DNA of 64,000 bases from Ferrithrix thermotolerans DSM 19514 (GCA_945906305.1 CAMDQT010000013.1:1-64000); one strand, 5' to 3'. Positions 8,063-18,258 are shown, counted from the stretch's first letter. The notes: generated by a model not told the origin, from the letters alone. A program made the numbers and translations.

Positions 8063-9802
8063 ATGAACCCCCCCGACAACAGCAAGTCCCCCGACAACAG
8101 CAAGTATTGGCGCCAATCCCGGGTGGAGCTGCGCGCCGCTGGCTTCGAGCCGGACCGAGCAGCGAAAAGCACCGCTGTGGTAACCATCGCCAGCGCCCAC
8201 ACCAACGCCCACCGCTGCAACAACCGAGTGAGCACCATCAGCGACCTGCTCATCGAGTTGCTCGCCGAACGAGGTGGACAGGGCCTCACCGTCGGCGCGC
8301 CCGCGGTGTCCGATGCACTGACCCAGGGCACACCAACGGCCGGCTACAGCCTGGTGTCGCGCGATGTCGTCGCCGACTGCTTCGAGATCGGCCACTATGG
8401 CCACCACGGCGATGCCATGATCGTCATCTCCGGTTGCGACAAGACCGGTGCCGCGGCCCTCATGCCCCTAGCCCGAACGAACGCTTTCGGACTGGTGCTC
8501 TACCCCGGTACCAGCTCGCCCGGGCGGGTCGACTTCGGCCCGTGGGCGGCCAAAGGCACCAACCTGACCATTTTGGACTACGCCGAGGGTCGAGCCGCCC
8601 ATGAGGCCGGCCGGATCAGCGCCGAGGAACTGCGCCAGCTCGAACTCAACGTCATGCCCGGCAGCGGCACCTGCGGAGCCATGTTCACCGCCAACACGAT
8701 GAGCACCATTGCCGAGGCCATGGGCATGATGCTGCCCCGCGGCGCCTCGCACCCCGCGGATCACGGTGCGGGCAGTGACATCCACGAGGACGTACGGGCT
8801 CAGGCGGCCGCCTCAGTAGATGCGCTGTACCGACTGATGGCCGCCGGCATCCGCCCGTTGGACATCATGACTGAACGGGCCTTCGAAAACGCCATTACCA
8901 CCGTGTACGCCATGGGTGGTTCGACCAACCTGTACCTGCATTTGCTGGCCATCGCCCGCGAGGCCCAGGTGCCTCTCACCATCGAACGCATTCAGGAGGT
9001 AGGCGAACGCGTGCCTCTCATCACCAACCTGCAACCGCAAGGGCCATACGCCATGACCACATTGCACGCGCTCGGTGGCGTACCGGTGGTGATGCGCGAG
9101 CTGCTGCGCCACGGATTGCTTCACGGTGACGCCATGACGGTGACCGGCAACACGCTGGCGGAGAACCTTGCCGGTGTGGCGACCCTCGACCAGCTCGGTG
9201 ACCAGGACTTGGTGTGGCCAGTGGATCGGCCCATCGCTCCGCCGAACAACCACATCAGCGTGCTGCGCGGCAACCTCGCCCCGCAGAGCTGCCTGCTGAA
9301 GCTGTCCGGCAAGACCCTCACCCGAGGACGTTTCGAGGGTACCGCCAAGGTGTTCGAATCGGAAGCCGAGGCCCTCGCGGCCATCCGGGCCGACATGGTG
9401 AGTGCGGGGGACGTGGTCGTGGTGCGCAATGTCGGTCCCGTGGGCGGGCCTGGCATGCCCGAGATGGTCATGCTGACCATCCAGCTGCAGGGTCGCGGCC
9501 TCGCGGCCGATGTGGCCCTGATCACCGACGGTCGATTTTCTGGCGTGTCTCACGGAATCCTCATCGGGCACATCTCGCCCGAAGCGGCACGGGGCGGCCC
9601 CATCGCCGCGGTGCGCGACGGCGACCTCATCGTGATCGACCCGGCGGCGCGTACATTGGAACTTGGCGTATCCGACGAGGAGATCGCCCGGCGAATGCAG
9701 TCGTGGCAGCCGCCGGACCTGTCCGATCGGGTGCGGCCGGGATCAGTGCGCGATAAGTACGTACGCCTGGTGTCCTCCGCCCATCACGGCTGCATACTTT
9801 GA
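8063..9802 (+). CDS. IlvD/Edd family dehydratase (dihydroxy-acid or sugar-acid dehydratase)
   Basis: [30 protein letters not shown]..., [60 protein letters not shown]. Confidence 0.9.
   Translation: MNPPDNSKSPDNSKYWRQSRVELRAAGFEPDRAAKSTAVVTIASAHTNAHRCNNRVSTISDLLIELLAERGGQGLTVGAPAVSDALTQGTPTAGYSLVSRDVVADCFEIGHYGHHGDAMIVISGCDKTGAAALMPLARTNAFGLVLYPGTSSPGRVDFGPWAAKGTNLTILDYAEGRAAHEAGRISAEELRQLELNVMPGSGTCGAMFTANTMSTIAEAMGMMLPRGASHPADHGAGSDIHEDVRAQAAASVDALYRLMAAGIRPLDIMTERAFENAITTVYAMGGSTNLYLHLLAIAREAQVPLTIERIQEVGERVPLITNLQPQGPYAMTTLHALGGVPVVMRELLRHGLLHGDAMTVTGNTLAENLAGVATLDQLGDQDLVWPVDRPIAPPNNHISVLRGNLAPQSCLLKLSGKTLTRGRFEGTAKVFESEAEALAAIRADMVSAGDVVVVRNVGPVGGPGMPEMVMLTIQLQGRGLAADVALITDGRFSGVSHGILIGHISPEAARGGPIAAVRDGDLIVIDPAARTLELGVSDEEIARRMQSWQPPDLSDRVRPGSVRDKYVRLVSSAHHGCIL
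8070..8105 (+). repeat. perfect 2 x 18-bp tandem duplication at start of IlvD-like CDS
   Basis: CCCCCGACAACAGCAAGT twice, encoding [11 protein letters not shown]. Confidence 0.9.
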
Positions 9803-10758
9803 GCAACCCCGCCGAACGCGACAGAGCGATTTCGGTGCTGCTCGACACCGATATCGGCACCGACGTCGACGATGCCCTCGCCCTCGCGGTGTGCCTGGGC
9901 TCACCGGAAATCGACCTGCTCGGAATCACCACCGTGTACGGCGATGTTCTGCTGCGAGCCCGTATGGCCCAAAAGCTGCTGGCCCTGCACGGCGTGGCGG
10001 ACGTGGCGGTTGTCAGCGGTGAGGAGCGACCGCTGTCGGACCGCCGAGCACGGTACTGGGGCGGCCACGAGGGAGTGGGCCTGCTCGGCCCCGCCGACGA
10101 GCACCTCGCACCCACAGGAACCGATGCCGTGGACTTCCTGGTGCGTCAGGTTCGGGCCCGGCCGAAAACGGTTGAGCTGATCGCCATTGGACCACTCACC
10201 AACGTGGCCCGGGCAATTGCCCGAGACCGCAGCTTCAGCGCCGACCTCGCCGGGCTGACCATCATGGGTGGCGTGCTGCGAGGCCAAGAGGGCCTGCATC
10301 TGCCCATCGTTGAACACAATTTCGCCTGCGACCCCGAAGCGGCGCAGGTGGTGTTCGACTCTGGTGCGCCCATCTCCCTGGTGCCACTCGATGTCACCAC
10401 CAAGGTGGCGATCGGAGCGGAGGAGGTGGCACGGCTGCGTCGATCTCCCACGGCGTTTCATCGGGCACTGGCCGAACTTGTCTGCCACGACCCGCGCTAT
10501 CGCGTCGCGCATCGGGCCTACCTGCACGACCCGCTGGCCGTCGCGGTCCTCATACGACCGGAGTTGGTCGTGTGGCACGACCTGCACGTCACCGTGGAAC
10601 TCGGCGGTGAGCAGACCGCAGGCCAGAGCTTGTTCCGACTGCCCTCGGCCAAGCGGCCGGCCAATGCTCGGGTGGCGCTGGGAGTCGACGTCAGAGCGGC
10701 CGAGGCGTTCCTCGCCGCCCGCCTGAACGCCCTGATCGCCGCCCCGACCGCACCGTGA
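9799..10758 (+). CDS. inosine-uridine-type nucleoside N-ribohydrolase
   Basis: VLLDTDIGTDVDDALALAVCLGSPEIDLLGITTVYGD; ELIAIGPLTNVARA; TTG start overlaps upstream stop (TTGA). Confidence 0.9.
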   Translation: MSNPAERDRAISVLLDTDIGTDVDDALALAVCLGSPEIDLLGITTVYGDVLLRARMAQKLLALHGVADVAVVSGEERPLSDRRARYWGGHEGVGLLGPADEHLAPTGTDAVDFLVRQVRARPKTVELIAIGPLTNVARAIARDRSFSADLAGLTIMGGVLRGQEGLHLPIVEHNFACDPEAAQVVFDSGAPISLVPLDVTTKVAIGAEEVARLRRSPTAFHRALAELVCHDPRYRVAHRAYLHDPLAVAVLIRPELVVWHDLHVTVELGGEQTAGQSLFRLPSAKRPANARVALGVDVRAAEAFLAARLNALIAAPTAP

Positions 10759-10839
10759 CGCGGCGGTACGCAACCAACAGGCTCCCACGCCCGGGTGGAC
10801 TGGGCCCATAACTTGGAGCGACAGCCAGGAAGGCGCCCC

Positions 10840-11784
10840 ATGAGTAACGACGTACTGGCCGAGGTGAGCCACCTCAGCAAAGCTTTCGGGACGATTCCAG
10901 CCGTCGAGGACCTCTCTTTCGCAGTGCGAGCGGGCGAGGTCTGCGGCCTGCTGGGACCCAACGGGGCAGGCAAGACCACCACCCTGCGCATGCTGGTGGG
11001 CCTGATTGCTCCGAATGCCGGCCAGGCGTCACTTTTTGGCGTCACCGTTGGTCCTGGGTGCGCCGAATTGGCGCGAGTCGGGGTGATGGTCGAACAGGCG
11101 GCGTTCGTCCCTCACCTGTCGGGCATGACCAACCTGCGGTTGTGGTGGGAAGCCGGCGGCGGCCGTCTGCACGACGCAGACCTCGATGGTGCGCTCGCAC
11201 TGGCCGGCCTCGGTGACAGCGTGCAGCGCAAGGTCCGCACCTATTCCCAAGGGATGAAACAACGACTCGGATTCGCCCGGCTGCTGCTGGCCCGCCCAGA
11301 GTTGTTGATCCTCGATGAGCCCACCAACGGGCTGGACCCGGCCGAGATCAAGGAGATCCGCAATCTGCTGCACCGCCTCGCCGATGGCGGCGCCGCCGTC
11401 CTGCTGTCCAGCCATCATCTGGCCGAGGTCGAACAGACCTGCTCGCAGGTGGTGGTCATGAGCCGGGGCCGTCTCGTCGCCTCCGGCCCCGTGCACGAGC
11501 TGCGCGCCGCGGGGGCCACCGTGCGCATCGAGGTCGATGACCCGGCGCGAGGAGCCGCCCTGCTGCGCGCGTTGCCAATGGTGGGACAACTCGACGTCGA
11601 GGGCAGCGATTTGGTGGTCAGAATGGGCGACGGTCGGCGCTCCGATTTGGTCGCAGCCCTTGTGATGGGAGGCGTCGGGGTGGAGTCGGTGTCGGCCACC
11701 CGAGACCTCGAGGATGTCTTCCTCCGCCTGGTCGACCAGAGCGAGAAGTCCCGCGCCGAGCAGGACACGGAGCAAACCCGGTGA
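10840..11784 (+). CDS. ABC transporter ATP-binding protein
   Basis: Walker A GPNGAGKTTT; YSQGMKQRLGFARLLL signature; Walker B LLILDEPTNGLDP. Confidence 0.94.
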   Translation: MSNDVLAEVSHLSKAFGTIPAVEDLSFAVRAGEVCGLLGPNGAGKTTTLRMLVGLIAPNAGQASLFGVTVGPGCAELARVGVMVEQAAFVPHLSGMTNLRLWWEAGGGRLHDADLDGALALAGLGDSVQRKVRTYSQGMKQRLGFARLLLARPELLILDEPTNGLDPAEIKEIRNLLHRLADGGAAVLLSSHHLAEVEQTCSQVVVMSRGRLVASGPVHELRAAGATVRIEVDDPARGAALLRALPMVGQLDVEGSDLVVRMGDGRRSDLVAALVMGGVGVESVSATRDLEDVFLRLVDQSEKSRAEQDTEQTR

Positions 11785-12617
11785 TCGCCCTGCTGCGCAC
11801 CGAGTTGGTCAAGGCCGTCCGCCGAACCCGCACCGTGGTCATCCTCGCCGCCCTGATCGGCCTACCGACCGTGATCTCCCTGGCCGTCAACGCCCGCGGC
11901 CCGCGGCGACCAGACCGGGGCGAAGGGCTGTTCCGGCTGGCCAGCCAGTCGGGCCTGGTGATCCCAGCGGCCATCTTGACGATGACCAGTGCCTTTCTCC
12001 TCGTCATCGTTTCGGGCACCATCATCGGCGATAGCGTCGCGGGCGATGCCGCCACCGGCAACCTGCGCTATCTGCTGCTCCGACCGGTGTCGCGGGCCAA
12101 GCTGCTGGTGGCCAAAGCTGTGGTGTCCACGCTGTTGGTCTGGGTCGCCACCTTGCTCGTGGTCCTGACCGCACTGGTCGCGGGCGTGGCACTTTTCGGC
12201 TGGCACGCCATCAGCGTTCCGGTCGCCGCGTCGGAGTCAGGCCCGCCGCAGTGGATCGAGCTAACCACGGTGGACCTGCTGGCCCGCCTGGCCTTCGGCA
12301 CGCTGTATGTGGCGTTCGGTTTCACCGCGCTGGTCGGGATCGGCACGTTCTTTTCGACCCTCACCGACACCCCTTCAGGTGCGATCGGGGCCTCCGTTGG
12401 CGTCTATATCGTCTCGGAGATCCTCGACGCCATCACCGACCTCGGCTCGCTGCGCTACGGCCTGCCCACCCACTATCGCTCCGTGTGGGTGGACACCATC
12501 ACCAGGAACTCCTTCTCGCCCGACCTCAAAGCGGGCGTCATCGTGCAACTGGCCTATGGGGTGGTCTTTTTGACCGCATCCATCGTGTGGTTCCGCCGCA
12601 AGGACATCCGCTCCTAA
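11781..12617 (+). CDS. ABC transporter permease (ABC-2 type)
   Basis: GTGA overlap with ATPase gene; multiple TM; GDAATGNLRYLLLRPVSRAKLLVAKAVVSTLLVW. Confidence 0.88.
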   Translation: MIALLRTELVKAVRRTRTVVILAALIGLPTVISLAVNARGPRRPDRGEGLFRLASQSGLVIPAAILTMTSAFLLVIVSGTIIGDSVAGDAATGNLRYLLLRPVSRAKLLVAKAVVSTLLVWVATLLVVLTALVAGVALFGWHAISVPVAASESGPPQWIELTTVDLLARLAFGTLYVAFGFTALVGIGTFFSTLTDTPSGAIGASVGVYIVSEILDAITDLGSLRYGLPTHYRSVWVDTITRNSFSPDLKAGVIVQLAYGVVFLTASIVWFRRKDIRS

Positions 12618-12689
12618 CCGGCGTGTCGCTCCCCGTGGTCGCCGCGGCGGGTACTGTCCGGTCGGCACGAATCCTCAGGAGGCCTCGAC

Positions 12690-13541
12690 ATGGCGATCAA
12701 ACCCGACGCGGTTTCAACGGTGACTGGGCCCAAATCACGGACCTGGGACTCCAAGGACTGCCTGCTCTACTCGCTTGGGGTGGGTGCCGGCGCGGCCGAC
12801 CCGAGCAGAGCGGAGTTGGAGTTCACCACCGAGAACAGCACCGGCATTGCGCAGCGGGTGATGCCGACAATGGCCGTCGTGCTCAACGCAGGCGGCCTCG
12901 ACTTCTCTGCCGTGGGAGAGATCAACCTGTTCTTGATGCTCCACGGCAAACAGGGCATCACGCTGCACCGCGAGATCCCCGTGGCCGGCACCCTGCACAG
13001 CACCACTACGGTCACCGGAATCTGGGACAAGGGCAAGGACGCGGTCATCGAGTTCGAATCCGTCTCGGTGCTGGCGGGCACCAACGAGCCGCTGTTCACC
13101 AACCGCATGTCGCTTTTCGCTCGGGGTGAGGGCGGTTGGGGCGGCGAGCGCGGACCGACCAACACCGTGGACATTCCCGCTGTTGAGCCCGACCACCAGG
13201 TGATCTACCAAACCCGCTCCGACCAGGCGTTGCTCTACCGGCTCAACGGGGACCGCAACCCGCTGCACGCCGATCCCATCTTCGCCCAGGCCGGCGGATT
13301 CGACCAGCCGATCTTGCACGGGCTGTGCACCTACGGCTTCACCGGCCGGGCCCTGCTGCATGAGCTGTGTGGCAGTGACCCGGCCCGGTTCTCCAGCATG
13401 GACGTCAGGTTCAGCTCGCCGGTCATGCCCGGCGAAGCCCTCACCGTGAATATGTGGGATACCGATGGTGGAGCGCTGTTCCGGACCCTCGGCCAGGATG
13501 GCCGCACCGTGCTCGACGCGGGGGTATTCCGCTTCGCGTGA
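12690..13541 (+). CDS. MaoC-type double hot-dog dehydratase (2-enoyl-CoA hydratase 2-like)
   Basis: YSLGVGAGAADPSRAELEFTTENS...; YRLNGDRNPLHADPIFAQAGGFDQPILHGLCTYGFTGRALL. Confidence 0.92.
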   Translation: MAIKPDAVSTVTGPKSRTWDSKDCLLYSLGVGAGAADPSRAELEFTTENSTGIAQRVMPTMAVVLNAGGLDFSAVGEINLFLMLHGKQGITLHREIPVAGTLHSTTTVTGIWDKGKDAVIEFESVSVLAGTNEPLFTNRMSLFARGEGGWGGERGPTNTVDIPAVEPDHQVIYQTRSDQALLYRLNGDRNPLHADPIFAQAGGFDQPILHGLCTYGFTGRALLHELCGSDPARFSSMDVRFSSPVMPGEALTVNMWDTDGGALFRTLGQDGRTVLDAGVFRFA

Positions 13542-13546
13542 CCGGT

Positions 13547-14794
13547 TCAGCGCGAGCCGGAGTGCAACACGCCCCGTTCTACAAGGTCGGCCACCACCTC
13601 GGCGTCGTAGCCCAACACCCGCTGCAGAACCTCGGCGTTGTGCTCGCCCAGACGGGGCGCGTACAGCTCGGGCAGGTCCGGTTGAGCCGAGAACTTGAAC
13701 TGGTAGCCCGCGATGTGGACGTGGCCCAGCACCGGGTCCGCCACCCGACGGACCATCTCCCGCGCTTCGAAATGCGGATGGCCGATGGCCTGGGTGGGGT
13801 CGAAAACCTCGCCCAGCGGAACCCGGTGGGCCAAGCAGTGCGCCATCACCGAGGCGTTGTCGGGAAAGGACAACAACCAGGCCTGCACCACAGGAATCAG
13901 ATCCAGCTGATGTTGGGCCCGCAACGCGGCGGTGACAAAACGCGGGTCCTCCGCCAGATCGGGGCGATCCATGGCGCGACAGAGGTTCGGCCACTGCCGG
14001 TCCAGCACCAGCAAGTAGCCGTGCCCCTGCGGTAGGTCATACGTACCGACCGGGCAATACATCGGATGGTGGCGAGGGTTGCGACCCGGCCGAATCTGGT
14101 GGCCCGACAGCTCGTACTGGGCGAACTGATCCTGCAGCGCGAACATGACATCGGCCATGGCGATGTCGATGTGCTGGCCCTCCCCGGTGCGTTCGCGATG
14201 CAACAGGGCATAGCCAAGGGCCGCGAACCCGTGCACCGCCGTGGTGTTGTCAGCCACGGCGAAGCCGGTGGGCGACGGCGGCCCCTGGGGATCGCCCGTC
14301 AGCGCCATCACCCCCGAGGTGGCCTGGATGACCCCATCGAAGCCGGGCCGGTCCGCCCACGGGCCGACCTGACCGTAGGCGGAAACCGACACCATCACCA
14401 CCGAAGGGTTCAACTGGCGTAAGGACTCGTAGTCGAGGCCCCGGCGAGCAAGTACGCCCACGGCGAAGTTCTCCACCACCACATCGCAACGTGCCGCCAA
14501 CTCTCGCACGATGCGCAAGCCATCCTCGGTGTCCCAGTCCACGCACAGGCTCTGTTTGCCCCGGTTGTTTTGGATGTACACGCTCGAGCGGCCGTCCTGC
14601 ACCCACTGCAAGAAACGGCTCGGATCGCCGTGAGGGGGCAGTTCAACCTTCACGATCTCGGGACCCAACTCGGCCAGCAACCTCGTGATCCCTGCCCCGG
14701 CAAGGTATTGAGACAGATCCAGGACACGGAAGCCCTCCAACATCGGCTTACGCACCGTCACCCACTCCTCACGTGACCGACCCGACGTCGGCAT
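13547..14794 (-). CDS. CaiB/BaiF type III CoA-transferase
   Basis: MLEGFRVLDLSQYLAGAGITRLLAELGPEIVKVELPPHGDPSR...NNRGKQSLCVDWDTEDG; first codons uncertain (MLEGF start possible). Confidence 0.92.
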   Translation of the reverse strand: MPTSGRSREEWVTVRKPMLEGFRVLDLSQYLAGAGITRLLAELGPEIVKVELPPHGDPSRFLQWVQDGRSSVYIQNNRGKQSLCVDWDTEDGLRIVRELAARCDVVVENFAVGVLARRGLDYESLRQLNPSVVMVSVSAYGQVGPWADRPGFDGVIQATSGVMALTGDPQGPPSPTGFAVADNTTAVHGFAALGYALLHRERTGEGQHIDIAMADVMFALQDQFAQYELSGHQIRPGRNPRHHPMYCPVGTYDLPQGHGYLLVLDRQWPNLCRAMDRPDLAEDPRFVTAALRAQHQLDLIPVVQAWLLSFPDNASVMAHCLAHRVPLGEVFDPTQAIGHPHFEAREMVRRVADPVLGHVHIAGYQFKFSAQPDLPELYAPRLGEHNAEVLQRVLGYDAEVVADLVERGVLHSGSR

Positions 14795-14934
14795 CGCCCC
14801 GAAGTCTGACAGGTCCCGCCCGCCAACCCTGGGCGAAGCGGGCCAGCGACGGGCCCGATGCGGCGAGGTGGCGCTGGTCGGGGAACGTCTAGAACGCGCC
14901 TTCGGCCCGTGACGAGGACCGCTACAGTCCCCCC

Positions 14935-15177
14935 ATGGGTGTGCTCGCCGTCCAACGCCGTGACCCGGTGGCCGTGGTCAGCCTGAACCGACCCGAAGCC
15001 CGCAACGCCCCGAACCTCGAGCTGGTGGTGAGCCTGGCTCGGGTGTGGGAAGAACTCGCCGCGGACGATTCGGTATGGGTGGTGGTATCGATCGCCACCG
15101 CCACCGCCACCGCCGACACGGTCGAGGGACCCCGTGCCTTTCTCGAGAAGCGATCGACCCGCTTCGAACGATGCTGA
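14935..15177 (+). pseudogene. enoyl-CoA hydratase remnant: N-terminus fused to extreme C-terminus, core missing
   Basis: VAVVSLNRPEARNAPNLELVVSLARVWEELAADDSVWVVV + IATATATAD + TVEGPRAFLEKRSTRFE; lacks CAGADL and GGG-LALACD motifs; GCCACC repeats at junction. Confidence 0.8.
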
Positions 15178-15180
15178 GGG

Positions 15181-16482
15181 GTGCTCATGGAGCGTTTTGA
15201 CTTCAGCCCATGGCGACCACCGACGCGGGGTGGTCGCAAGGCGCGTTGGACCAGTGCGGAGGTGGCGGTGGCGGCCATCCCTGACCGGTCTCGGGTCTTC
15301 ATTGCCGGGGACGCCATGACCCCAAATCGTCTGGTTCAAGCCCTCGATGACGCGGCGGCGAGTTGGACCAGACTCGACATCATACTCCCCGGTATGGGTC
15401 GACGAATTCCCCTTGTGCGCAAGGCGGGCCGCCCGTTCCATTTCACCTCGACCCAACCGGGGACCATGTTCGCCGAGCTTTGGGGCACGGGACTGGTCGA
15501 TATCCTGCCCTGCCGCTTGTCCGACCACCAGACCCTGTGTACCCCCGATGGGCCGCTGCCGTGTGACGTGGCCCTGGTACAGGTCAGCCTACCCGGACCA
15601 GAAGGTATGGTCAGCCTCGGCATGTCGGTGGGTGTGCCTCTCGCCGTGACCCTCGGCGCGCCGCTGGTCATTGCCCAAGTGAACCCGGCCGTGCCCTATG
15701 TGTTCGGCGCGGGCGAGATACCCGCGCAGGACTTCGATTTCCTCGTGGCGGCGGAGGAACCCTTCCGTGACCGGCCCGTCAGCGAGCACCTCGACCCGAC
15801 CAGTGATCGTATTGCCTCCTTGGCTGCCGCCACCGTGGCCGACGGGGCCACCATCCAGTTCGGCAACGGAGCCATGCCCGACGCGATCCTGCGTGGCCTT
15901 CGTGAACGCCGTGGCCTGTCGGTCCACTCCGGCCTGCTCAGCGAAGTCTGCGTCGACCTGCTCGACGCGGGCGCGGTGCAGGCTCCGCTGGTGGGTACCC
16001 AAATGGTGAACAGCGCACGGATGCGGGCCTTCGCCCACCGCAACCTGGCGGTGCAACTCGGCCCGGTGGCCTACACCCACGGCGCCGCGGTGCTGGCGGG
16101 CCTGCACCGCTTCACGGCCCTACTCGGTGCGGTGGAGGTCGCCCTCGACGGCGCGGTGAACTCCGAGATGCGGGGCCGGGAGTTCATTTCGGGTCCAGGT
16201 GGTGCACCGGATTTTGCCTTTGGGGCGGCTCTGGCCACCGGCGGCCGGGTGGTAGTGGCGCTGCCGTCCACGGCGGGAGGCGGCCGGGTAAGCCGAATCG
16301 TGCCCACCATCGACTCGCCCAAGCCCACCACGCTGCCCGCCTACCTGGCCGATCTCATCGTCACCGAGCATGGCGTGGCGGAGGTGCGCGGCCTCCCCCT
16401 ACGGGCCCGGGCCGCGGCCATTACCGCAGTGGCGGACCCGGCGCACCGCCCGCTGCTGTCCGCCTACCGGCCGCCTAGCTGA
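15181..16482 (+). CDS. acetyl-CoA hydrolase/transferase family protein
   Basis: RVFIAGDAMTPNRLVQALDD...VADGATIQFGNGAMPDAILRGL...SVHSGLLSEVCVDLLDAGAV...FISGPGGAPDFAFGA; IVTEHGVAEVRG. Confidence 0.85.
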   Translation: MLMERFDFSPWRPPTRGGRKARWTSAEVAVAAIPDRSRVFIAGDAMTPNRLVQALDDAAASWTRLDIILPGMGRRIPLVRKAGRPFHFTSTQPGTMFAELWGTGLVDILPCRLSDHQTLCTPDGPLPCDVALVQVSLPGPEGMVSLGMSVGVPLAVTLGAPLVIAQVNPAVPYVFGAGEIPAQDFDFLVAAEEPFRDRPVSEHLDPTSDRIASLAAATVADGATIQFGNGAMPDAILRGLRERRGLSVHSGLLSEVCVDLLDAGAVQAPLVGTQMVNSARMRAFAHRNLAVQLGPVAYTHGAAVLAGLHRFTALLGAVEVALDGAVNSEMRGREFISGPGGAPDFAFGAALATGGRVVVALPSTAGGGRVSRIVPTIDSPKPTTLPAYLADLIVTEHGVAEVRGLPLRARAAAITAVADPAHRPLLSAYRPPS

Positions 16483-16502
16483 GCGACCCGAGCCCACCCG
16501 CG

Positions 16503-17858
16503 CTAGGACCTGCGGGCTGTTGTGCTATCCGGTCGATCTGTCGCGGCCCGCAATGGGGCCACCACGGCCGCGGCCGCGGCCCGATTGCCGGCCTCCCAGC
16601 CTTCGGCGTCGACCATGCGGGTACGCATCGGACTGCGGTCGGGGAACATCTGCTCCGTGACCCGGCGCACGGCGTCGCGACGTCGTGCCAGCAGCGGCAC
16701 CAGGCTGGTGCCGTGACGGGTCGTGGCCTGCCGTCCGGCCCGGGCGCTGGCGGCGGTGAGCCGAGGACCGAGCCCGCGGCTGAAAGCGAGCAGAAATGCC
16801 CGTCGAAAGGCGGGCGCCCTCCGATGCGACGCGTCCCCAATGGCCTGGCCCATGGCCTGCGTCGCCTGAACTAACAGCGAGCTGAACAGCAGCTCGACCA
16901 ACTCCACATCAGCGGGCAAGCCCACCACGGTCGCCAGCGCCCACTCGTCATCCCACACCACCTCGACCCCATTGGGTCCGGCCACCGCAGCGAGGATTTG
17001 CACCTTCTCCGGACCATAGGGCTGCTCGATGGCAATCCGATGGGGTCGCACCATGGCGACGAGGTCGTCATTGGCGTCGGCGGCGCGCGCCACGTCGTGT
17101 ATCGAGTGGCGCACCATCAGCTCCTGGGCCTTCGCGGTGAAGGCTTCGGCCTCCGCCGGGAAGGACGTCGATTCGGCCTTGGCGAGCAGCGCCCGGATGG
17201 TTCCGAAGTGCTTCGGCTCGCCGGCGAGCGCCGGGCCCGGCCCAACAGTTGGTACACCCCAACGCGAGGGCGGGTCCCCGAGCGGACTCAAACGGCCCAG
17301 GCAGCGCAACTGGGCCAGCACCCGCAGTGACACCTCCAGGCTGTCCGCCACGTTGAGACGTTGGGTCTCTCGCCAGCGCGGCACCACCTCGTCCGCTCCG
17401 AGGTCGGGTAAGCCATCGAATGGCTGCTCGGGCACTTCGATGCCCAACCGCTGCATTTGGTGGCGCCAGCGCTTGGGCATCGGCCCAGCCCGCCCGCCCG
17501 CCGCCGCCTCGGCGGCGATGAGGGCCAGGAGCAGCCGCACGGCGCGCCCATCGCCGTGACGTCGCAACACATGGTGCACATCGATCGGCTCCCAGCCGCG
17601 TTCCCACAGCCCGCCGAGCAGTAACACGAGCTGGTTGGATACCTCCCCTTCAGGGCGGTGCGGGCCTGAGGCGCTCATACCATCGAGATCTACCAACTCG
17701 TCGATGACCTCGTCGAACACCACCGACGCGGCCCACGGCTGACCCAGGGCATCGAGGGCCTCTGCTACCAACAGTGCCAGGTGCTCAGGCCCCCGTGAAC
17801 TGCTCTGGCGGGCACCCGGTGTCGACGTGCGGCGGGGTCGACGGCGGGGCACCACCAC
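16503..17858 (-). CDS. DUF2786-domain protein
   Basis: FGTIRALLAKAESTSFPAEAEAFTAKAQELMVRHSIHD matches the DUF2786 core. Confidence 0.8.
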   Translation of the reverse strand: MVVPRRRPRRTSTPGARQSSSRGPEHLALLVAEALDALGQPWAASVVFDEVIDELVDLDGMSASGPHRPEGEVSNQLVLLLGGLWERGWEPIDVHHVLRRHGDGRAVRLLLALIAAEAAAGGRAGPMPKRWRHQMQRLGIEVPEQPFDGLPDLGADEVVPRWRETQRLNVADSLEVSLRVLAQLRCLGRLSPLGDPPSRWGVPTVGPGPALAGEPKHFGTIRALLAKAESTSFPAEAEAFTAKAQELMVRHSIHDVARAADANDDLVAMVRPHRIAIEQPYGPEKVQILAAVAGPNGVEVVWDDEWALATVVGLPADVELVELLFSSLLVQATQAMGQAIGDASHRRAPAFRRAFLLAFSRGLGPRLTAASARAGRQATTRHGTSLVPLLARRRDAVRRVTEQMFPDRSPMRTRMVDAEGWEAGNRAAAAAVVAPLRAATDRPDSTTARRS

Positions 17859-17892
17859 AGTGTGCCAGGCCGTTGCCTCGCCGCCTGACGAC

Positions 17893-18258
17893 TCAGAACA
17901 ACACGGCCCGCAACTGGGCCAGGCGTTCGGGCACCGGTCGGTACCACGCCCAAGTGCCGCGTCGTTCGCGGAGCACCAGGCCGGCCTGGCGCAACACCTT
18001 CAGGTGGTGACTCACCGTGGGCTGGGAGCGGCCGACCGGACCGACCAGATCGCACACGCAAACCCCATCGTCGGGGTGGGCAGCGATCAAAGACAGCAGG
18101 TGAAGGCGCACCGGGTCGCCCAACGCGGCGAACCCGCCGGCCAAAGTCGTCGCCTCGAGTGGCCCGAACATCGCATGGCCCAGCGGCGCGCCAACGGCTA
18201 GCTCGGCCTCATCACCCTTGCCACTTTTGGCCATCTGCTCACCTTCTGCGGCCACCAT
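17893..18258 (-). CDS. arsR: ArsR family metalloregulator
   Basis: GFAALGDPVRLHLLSLIAAHPDDGVCVCDLVGPVGRSQPTVSHHLKVLRQAGLVLRERRGTWAWYR; CVCDL metal-binding motif; ORF extends to 18351, internal ATG preferred because the upstream codons overlap the operator. Confidence 0.9.
   Translation of the reverse strand: MVAAEGEQMAKSGKGDEAELAVGAPLGHAMFGPLEATTLAGGFAALGDPVRLHLLSLIAAHPDDGVCVCDLVGPVGRSQPTVSHHLKVLRQAGLVLRERRGTWAWYRPVPERLAQLRAVLF

Noticed and set aside
12735-13994. 419-aa reverse ORF
   Set aside because: Antisense to the MaoC-type dehydratase and overlapping the CaiB gene in another frame
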